A stretch of 11,880 bases of DNA, from the NCBI GenBank assembly GCA_028565635.1, contig JAOXYB010035594.1, positions 1-11,880 on the forward strand, written 5' to 3'. The translations under genes and the position numbers were made by a program. Below, one piece after another: positions 1-11,880 of the stretch. Source of the stretch: Phoronis ovalis (lineage: Eukaryota > Phoronida > Phoronidae). Position 1 is the first letter of the stretch. Each line of letters starts with the position of its first letter. The notes under the pieces were generated by a model. The model saw only the letters and a list, made by a program, of their open reading frames with translations, was not told the origin of the DNA and made no database searches.

Positions 1-166
1 TATGCAATTCCTTTCGCTCAAATAGCCAATTTAAACAGCGTACAATGATGATTCTTCGAATCGTCGTTGTCTTGTTGTTATTGTAATTTGTATATACTTA
101 GCTTTCATGCCTTGCGTCATAACCTGGTTCAAGTAATTTTATTTTGGTGAAATATTCATTTTTCAG

Positions 167-292
167 AACCTGGTCCAATTGCCAAAAGTAGTATTCTTTT
201 AGATGTAAAACCATGGGATGATGAAACGGATATGGCTGAATTAGAAAAATGTGTTCGTGCAATACAGTGTGATGGCCTGTTATGGGGAGCAT
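167..292 (+). CDS. eEF1B: eEF1B exon (first in window): start of exchange domain
   Basis: The exon follows the acceptor ttttcag and ends at the donor gtgagt. It opens with the last two bases of a split codon (xAA) and reads [20 protein letters not shown], then a helix ending CDGLLWGA. It ends one base into a Ser codon. The [18 protein letters not shown] segment is the conserved first strand and helix start of the EF1 exchange domain. The preceding 166 bases are intron, with no coding sequence for the acidic linker expected upstream. Confidence 0.96.
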
Positions 293-1474
293 GTGAGTTA
301 ATTTGCTTATGTGTTTATATTTGGCATATCACAGCAAGATAAAACATTAATAGTACAAGGTTGCTATAAATGGCTACAGTCAGCGATGATGTGTGGTAAT
401 ATTTAAAAATTATGGAATTATTCGACCATTGGTGATTTTAAGGCTTTGTTACTCGTACAAAAGCAGAGTTAATAGTTTGTTCTTTTTAATTACAGCAAAG
501 CTTGCACCTGTTGGGTATGGCATTAAAAAACTTGTCATCAGCTGTGTAGTAGAAGATGATAAGGTAACTGTCCTTTAACTGGCTCGTGTTGGAGTGGAAT
601 GTTTATGATTTTTATAATCCATACACATTCAATGAGTTTCGTGTTTTGTCATTTTTGTTTTGTTTTCTAATATTAGTGTCATGACCTGGTTGTACAGTGC
701 TAGGCACAATTCCACGTGAATGCTTTAAACCAATTCTGTCATTTTCTGAAAACTGATTTTGAAATGTTTTAGGGGAAAACAACAACTTTTCATTTTAATA
801 CATATTATTTTGTGAGTTTATGGTATTACTTATAAATAAAACTAAAATATTTACCAAGATCAGTGTTTGTATTTAGAAATCCTAAAATTATAGTGCCTTC
901 TTACCCCTCCCTTCCAGATTTGTCTACACTCTGCATAATTATTTCTAGACTTGTAGTAATTTTTAACCTTCCAGCTATTAACCTGTTACATCTCGAGAAC
1001 AATTAGGAGTAGTGATACCTCAGGGATGGGCCAGGGTTCATATTTCAAAAATTTGATGTTGTCCGATCAACAGAAATTGTGCCAAATATAGAGGATGTCA
1101 ATTTTATAATATTTTACCTATTTCAATCAGTTAGGTGGTAATATAGTAGACTAAAGGATTATTTATGGTATACATTTAAATCTCCTTTAAAGTTGGGTCA
1201 TGCTACAATTTACATACGGTTAATTTTCCGATCAAATGTGCATGTAGTCCCACAATCGTCATGTGGCCGTGCCCCTTGCAGTGTTGCCTTTGATATCTAG
1301 CTGTCATTTCATTACATATCTAGTATTCTTTTATGAAGTTAACTGATTGACTTTTTCCTTCATTTCATATGTGATTTTGATGTTTAGGTTGGAACAGATT
1401 ATCTTGAAGAAGAAATCACAAAGAATGAAGATTTGGTCCAGTCGATGGATATAGCAGCTTTTAATAAAATTTAA
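167..1474 (+). CDS. eEF1B: Elongation factor 1B guanine-exchange subunit (beta/delta type), 3' three exons
   Basis: This is the 3' part of a gene for the nucleotide-exchange subunit of eukaryotic elongation factor 1, which swaps GDP for GTP on eEF1A in the cytosol during translation. Exons 167-292, 496-563 and 1388-1474 join in frame (junction phases 1 and 0) with GT-AG introns of 203 and 824 bases. They encode about 92 residues, essentially the complete C-terminal EF1 exchange domain. Visible hallmarks are [33 protein letters not shown] and the C-terminal AAFNKI. In the yeast homologue the penultimate Lys enters the Mg2+ site of eEF1A, and that Lys is kept here. The N-terminal GST-like or leucine-zipper half and the acidic linker are outside the window. 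Without them alpha (EEF1B2) and delta (EEF1D) cannot be separated: WGASK and LEEEITK lean to delta, GIKK and QSMD to alpha. The call of the family is very secure. Confidence 0.97.
496..563 (+). CDS. eEF1B: eEF1B exon (second in window): GYGIKKL core
   Basis: The acceptor is ttacag and the donor gtaact. With the T carried over from the previous exon it gives 23 codons, [16 protein letters not shown] followed by CVVEDDK. This is the most conserved core of the exchange domain. A 61-codon open frame from 393 runs through the intron into this exon by chance and is not a separate gene. Confidence 0.96.
564..1387 (+). other. Intron 2 of the eEF1B gene (824 bases)
   Basis: The intron has GT-AG ends, is AT-rich and has no convincing coding sequence on either strand. 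A cryptic acceptor-like ccccttgcag at 1271-1280 is not followed by a usable exon. Nothing else recognised. Confidence 0.8.
1388..1474 (+). CDS. eEF1B: eEF1B terminal exon with stop
   Basis: The exon begins after tgtttag, in phase 0, and encodes [20 protein letters not shown] then DIAAFNKI and TAA at 1472-1474. This is the amphipathic C-terminal helix and the functional C-terminal Lys-Ile end. An AATAAA at 1463-1468 is just the Asn-Lys codons, not a processing signal. Confidence 0.97.
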   Translation, partial: VGTDYLEEEITKNEDLVQSMDIAAFNKI

Positions 1475-1565
1475 ACCTACACCATGTACAAGTTCCCAGT
1501 ATGGCCAACATATTAGATTACTGTGCATACACTCACATGGAGACTGCACTGTGTGTCTTTGAAGT

Positions 1566-1571
1566 AATAAA
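1566..1571 (+). promoter_or_regulatory. Polyadenylation signal of the eEF1B transcript
   Basis: AATAAA lies 92 bases after the stop codon. A GT-rich stretch (ttgtgtatttctg) begins about 20 bases downstream, as expected for a cleavage-stimulation element. This gives a short 3' UTR of roughly 110 bases. No experimental support is available. Confidence 0.7.
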
Positions 1572-1611
1572 AAATAACAGTGTAACTTAAAATTGTGTAT
1601 TTCTGACAAGT

Positions 1612-1860
1612 TCATTTTATGCACAAAGTCAGCAATGGCTGAAAACTGTTAACAAACAAAACAATATAGAAAATCTGTAACATAACATTTACTAAAGGCG
1701 AGAAAACAAAATCAATACACCACTCAGGCATACCATACTCCATTGCATACATTTCAGGTTCATCTGCTAAACGTTGAAAATACTGAAGAACGTTGAATTT
1801 GGATCTGCCAGCCACCACTTGTTCATAACAGTGAAGATCAACACTCAAAAGTGTGGGCAT
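1612..1860 (-). other. Unrecognised 82-codon ORF tail-to-tail with eEF1B
   Basis: The frame starts at an ATG with an in-frame stop 18 bases upstream and ends about 40 bases past the eEF1B polyadenylation signal. The first 50 residues (for example NVLQYFQRLADEPEMYAMEY) have a balanced, soluble-protein composition. The rest is hydrophobic and could be one membrane segment or non-coding read-through. I recognise no family. It could be a small gene, the last exon of an unseen - strand gene, or chance. Confidence 0.15.
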
Positions 1861-2278
1861 GCTCCCAGAAATGTATTAAATATTTGGTGTTTTGTTACAT
1901 TTTAAATGCTGTTTGTAGTATACATTTTCATTTTTACACATTTTGATCCCACAATTAATTTGGAAAATTTAACAATTTTCATAGCAATTTCAAATTCAAG
2001 TCTGTATGAACCATGTAAATCTAGCCAGTTGGACTATACAACTATAACTTTAGTGTGCTTTTAAGGTCTTTCCAACATTCGTAATCCTTTTGACGAAATA
2101 TCGAAAATCAATCATTGAATTTAAAAGGATGCATTCTGTCTTGCCATAATTTATCTATAGTCCATTAAGCAAGCAAGCTTGGTGATATATTCCGAACAAG
2201 TCATTATAGAATAGGCTTGGTAGGCAAGAATGAAAGGATAGAACAATCTTGCAAGCTATTCTGCATCATGCTAATGCT

Positions 2279-2294
2279 GTGATATTAATATCAC
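2279..2294. repeat. Perfect 16-base palindrome
   Basis: GTGATATTAATATCAC is its own reverse complement. It lies in AT-rich intergenic DNA with no adjoining gene. It may be chance or a dimeric protein-binding site; nothing in the context favours a function. Confidence 0.5.
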
Positions 2295-4395
2295 CACACA
2301 ATATATACACACAACTTGCACCTCTAACAGTCGGATATTTATAATTCAACTTTTGTAAGGTATGAAAGATCAGGTAATCTGAGAAAAGCAACCTATGTCA
2401 CTTCAAAGCAAAGTATCGCTATCAATTTACATGATGATCTGCCAATTCAGTAAAAAGTGACATTTTCACATTAAGAAATGCGCAAGACGTGGAAGGTGTT
2501 CCAATTAATGCAGCACCCTTCCAACAAATAACTGGCTTAACAACCAATGAAGGAAACTGATGTGTTGCTTTAGTTTAGGGACAAGAAATGTAGATGCAGT
2601 GGCAAACAGACTACAAAACATGTCCATGTGGTAATTCAGAAAAGTAATTTTTCAAATCTACAACTGAAGACGGTTTGCATATCAGCTATTTTGAGCTAGA
2701 GTGGACACTACACTACGTTCACTTATCTTCAAATTGGCCAGTAATTCCTGTTGCTGTTTATCTTTAACCTAATGACCTCTAATTTCATCGGGCAGTTATG
2801 AAATGCTATCTAATTTGACTGCCTGTTGTAATGAATCTGACATAACTGAAAACAATTGTATAACAGTGACTGATTTAACATACTAACATAAAGATATTTA
2901 CATATAAATAAAACGTTTAAACAATCCTTAGTTCTTTGGTGCGTCAAACATAAATATATGAACACTTTCTACGCAAGACTAGTTAACTTCTAAATTTTTA
3001 TAATTTACCTTGCACATAATTAGAGAAGTATTACACAACAAAAAATAATAATATTGATGCATATCTGGGTGTAGCCAACAAAATATTTGGTAACAGAACT
3101 CCATGTACACACAAGCACTTCGCAGTTTACTATACAGAATAGAATTGGCTACATAAGCAAGCTAATGACCATCAAGAAATGTGGAATAATGAAGCTGACA
3201 TATAGTACAACACTACTACACTATTAAGCTTGTAACGATGTGACCAGTTTGATTACAACATATGTACAAGTAAATGTTAGAGTTAAGATTATTCAGGCTG
3301 GGTCATGTATATTTAAACATTCTTTTATCCATCGAAATGTATAACAGGTGCAGCAATCAGACAGTCCCTAGGTACCTGCACGCATTGACTGCAACAAGTA
3401 TACAGCTTCTTAACTCATTTACGGGTATGAAGTTGTGAGCATATTCTTCTGGAGATTGCCAGCATTCCGGATTAAATTACGTAAAGCCACAGCACAAAAG
3501 CATAGAATGATGCAGTTTACCTAAAAGAAAAGTATAATTTCATTAATACCTTATGCATGTACTCTGTAGCTGTCACTTTCCCAATTTTCTTAGTAAAAGC
3601 TACATTAAACAATGAAAATCATACTTATGTAATGAATAATGTTTAAGTTACCATAGTGAGATGATAATTTTAGTATGCAGAAAGCAATAACATGACATTA
3701 AATATCAAATTAAACTGTCCATTTCTTTTGTTCATTGTTTTTGTGTATACTGTATAATGACTACCTCATTGATGAAAATAAAATTGTTATTTTTTTCCAT
3801 TGCAATATACAGTCATCTGATTGTTAAATACAATGTTTTGGCAAGATGTCCCCTACGGTCATGGCCTTTTCATGGTGTTGGTTATAGTAAGCTGCTAATT
3901 GAAATATTTTGCCTGTAAATGATATCAATCAAACATGGAAACAACAAAACATTTAATCACTAAATTACCTCTATGACCTTTTAACATGATTTTTCTAACA
4001 TTTCCAGTCATTTTGAATTTAGATATTTGACCTTATGAACTCAGGATCATGTCAGCCCACCCTCCAGGATATAACACTAACACCTTCAACAATAAAGTTT
4101 GTCAAAACAAACGGTTTTAAAAAAATGAACTGTTGAAAGTTGGAATGTAACTGGACCCATTTTTTTGGGTAATGTAGATCAAAGTAAAGTTGCACAAAAA
4201 ACTCTCAAAATGACCTTGTGTAACCTAATGTAAACTTTTTAATTTCCTAAATTTATCTGAAAGAGTCGTAACATGCAATCATAATATATTCTAGTTCTCA
4301 GGTGTGCTTACAGTTCTACGACATATCTTCATACAACCCAGAAACTTGTCTGAACAAGTCTGAAATCATGAACAGCCTTAGTTGGGGAAGCTTAC

Positions 4396-4475
4396 CTGTT
4401 CAACAGTTGGTTTAACGTCAAGGTCAAGAGTGCAAACCTTTTGCCGATGTGAAACATGCACTTCGACTCTCAGCT
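4396..4475 (-). other. Candidate exon downstream of the kinesin stop, two possible frames
   Basis: An 80-base segment on the - strand has a strong pyrimidine-rich acceptor (about 15 T's, then catcgtgcag) and a consensus donor CAG|gtaagc. Entered in phase 1 it is open throughout for 26 codons, with an alternating beta-strand look (LRVEVHV, then KVCTLDLDVKPTVEQ) reminiscent of the first hairpin of a ubiquitin-like fold. Entered in phase 2 it reads 16 codons (AESRSACFTSAKGLHS) and stops at TGA 4424-4426, which would make it a terminal exon of a longer kinesin tail. I cannot choose between these, or exclude chance. Confidence 0.3.
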
Positions 4476-5064
4476 CTGCACGATGAAAAAAAACAAAAAC
4501 TCACCTTACAGTTTGTGCACAACCAAACCCATGAATAGATTCACTCACCCCTCTAGTTACTACAACATTTTAAGAATCTAGGTTATTACTGAACAATGTC
4601 TAGGTTAGCAGGCGTTGCTTGCTGGTGTAAAAGGTTATCTGCTGCACATATTACATGTCTTACTGCTTCATAACCTTTGAAAGCAACCCGATTTACTGGA
4701 CCAATAAACAGAAGTCATGCTGGTCAACTGTACAATTATGTTGATCATCTACTTGAACAATAAAATATAACTGCATAATCAAAGATGTGCCAAAACACAA
4801 CCAACACCTTAGCTCCTCTCTTAAGAAGAACAAGCAACCCCAAAATAAAAATAGAAGCAAAGAAACCCACACCTCAGATAGGAAAATGTTGCTCCACCAT
4901 TGCTTTTTACTTTTAAAGAACTTGTTGAGCTCTATATATTTAAGGGAAACACTACAATATTCCATTTATGACTTTAATTAATCATATGATAATTGAATTG
5001 CAATGCACTTATTGGAAGTGAATAATAGGTGGAAACCTTTACACCCAAGACAAGCCATGCTCAC

Positions 5065-5124
5065 CTATTAGGTAAGGTAGGTAACCTAGTGACACTGAGC
5101 AAGATTTCAGGAGAAGGTGGAGGA
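5065..5124 (-). other. Candidate 60-base exon downstream of the kinesin stop
   Basis: The segment has a pyrimidine-rich acceptor (ttgttttgttttattgtag) and a consensus donor (aatag|gtgagc). Its length is a multiple of three. Entered in phase 2, the phase in which the last kinesin exon could donate, it reads PPPSPEILLSVTRLPTLPN with a split Ser or Arg codon at the end. Another frame is also open, so the open frame alone is weak evidence. Confidence 0.27.
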
Positions 5125-5266
5125 CTACAATAAAACAAAACAAGCAAAGTCAGGGATTTAATGGGTTTATACACTTGGATAACTACTATGCTGCGGCAGA
5201 GACTGGCATCTATGGTAGGCATGATACTATGCAACAAGCTAAATAACAGTGAAGAATAATACATAC

Positions 5267-5329
5267 ATTTTAGTCATGCTGGTGATGATAGACCGTGCAG
5301 TAGATACAAGTTGTTCAGTCTCAGGACAT
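5267..5329 (-). other. Candidate 63-base exon downstream of the kinesin stop
   Basis: The acceptor is ttatttgcctgcag and the donor AAAT|gtatgt. It too has a length divisible by three and is open in phase 2, reading CPETEQLVSTARSIITSMTK between split codons. It would fit between the last kinesin exon and the 60-base candidate without a frame change. I recognise no homology. Confidence 0.22.
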
Positions 5330-5479
5330 CTGCAGGCAAATAACATATTGAAATTTACATGGGTCTAACAAAACATTCTGCATTAACTAGCTAACCTTAC
5401 AATATTAAACTGCTAACCCACGCTTCAGATTCTTAAGATGCAGTATAGCAGAGCATGTTGGTTCTTTATGCCCTGAAAG

Positions 5480-5496
5480 TACACACACACTCACAC
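5480..5496. repeat. Short CA-rich microsatellite
   Basis: A 17-base imperfect AC run (tacacacacactcacac) lies in the 3' flank of the kinesin gene. It is low-complexity sequence and could vary in length between individuals. Confidence 0.55.
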
Positions 5497-5621
5497 GTAC
5501 CTGTGATTTGTAACGTAGGGTCTTGACAGGTGAAACTATGTTTTTTTTGCTAGATCACAATGAATTACTTACCTTTGAATTATGTCTCATTGTGATACAT
5601 GCGTAGTCTACAAAAAATTAC

Positions 5622-11774
<6,153 letters not shown>

Positions 11775-11880
11775 CTAAAATAACAATAATCACTTGTTAT
11801 GTTCTCTTGTAATATACGAGTGAGTTTGCTATCACGGTATGGCACATGAGATTTCTAAAATAACAATAATCACTTGTTAT

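Larger units (their letters stand above)
1475..5064. other. Intergenic region between the convergent eEF1B and kinesin genes
   Basis: About 3.6 kb without a gene I can recognise. It contains the eEF1B 3' UTR and polyadenylation signal, a - strand ORF of 82 codons at 1612-1860, a perfect 16-base palindrome at 2279-2294, AAGGTCA motifs between 3973 and 4426, and one candidate exon on the - strand at 4396-4475. Most other open frames here are short, occur on both strands at once (for example 4693-4981) and have no homology I recognise. No transposase, reverse transcriptase, tRNA or rRNA is visible. Confidence 0.6.

Noticed and set aside
1463-1468. AATAAA as a polyadenylation signal
   Set aside because: It lies inside the eEF1B coding sequence (Asn-Lys codons) before the stop; the copy at 1566-1571 is better placed.
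1331-1624. 97-codon - strand ORF
   Set aside because: Antisense shadow of the eEF1B terminal exon and 3' UTR.
3360-3565. Several protein-like - strand frames (for example KIGKVTATEYMHK and NFIPVNELRSCILVAV)
   Set aside because: They sit in different frames, and linking the first to its neighbour would need an intron of only about 29 bases. Frames of this length are expected by chance in several kilobases.
3820-3915. - strand frame reading KIFQLAAYYNQHHEKAMTVG and stop, after an acceptor-like tttacag
   Set aside because: The phase does not join to the 4396-4475 candidate exon and no other donor exon was found. Judged chance.
4693-4981. Overlapping ORFs on both strands, the - strand one very hydrophobic
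   Set aside because: Low-complexity A- and T-rich sequence opens both strands; no splice or start context and no recognisable motif.
5501-5549. 49-base possible exon (KKNIVSPVKTLRYKSQ) that could also follow the kinesin donor
   Set aside because: It is open and has usable splice signals, but its poly-A start and lack of a good phase 0 continuation make it weaker than the other candidates.

Overview
The window is nuclear DNA from an animal, most likely an invertebrate. It is AT-rich, both recognisable genes are cut by GT-AG introns of about 110-890 bases, and the proteins are close to metazoan homologues. A sponge, cnidarian or similar early-branching animal would fit, but I cannot fix the phylum from sequence alone.

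Layout: (1) 1-1590, + strand: the last three exons of a translation elongation factor 1B guanine-exchange subunit (eEF1B alpha or delta type). They encode nearly the whole C-terminal exchange domain and its stop, followed by a polyadenylation signal. Earlier exons lie to the left of the window. (2) About 1590-5620: a long stretch with no gene I can name. It holds a few candidate exons and short ORFs on the - strand, a cluster of AAGGTCA motifs and a perfect 16-base palindrome. (3) 5622-11774, - strand: the last 15 exons of a conventional kinesin (kinesin-1 / KIF5) heavy chain. They join without a frame break into 688 residues running from the end of the motor domain through neck, hinge, coiled-coil stalk, light-chain-binding region and the IAK tail. 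The first ~275 motor residues lie to the right. (4) 11724-11880: an exact 77-base direct repeat, period 80, covering the 3' splice site and start of the rightmost kinesin exon. It ends on the last base of the window and looks like an assembly edge artefact.

The two genes are convergent (tail to tail). They have unrelated housekeeping jobs: reloading eEF1A with GTP, and plus-end transport on microtubules. I see no prokaryotic operon, CRISPR array, tRNA or rRNA. The points most worth a second look are the terminal duplication, a possible alternative kinesin C-terminus (the stop codon sits inside a consensus 5' splice site, and phase-compatible candidate exons follow), and two protein-like ORFs inside kinesin introns.
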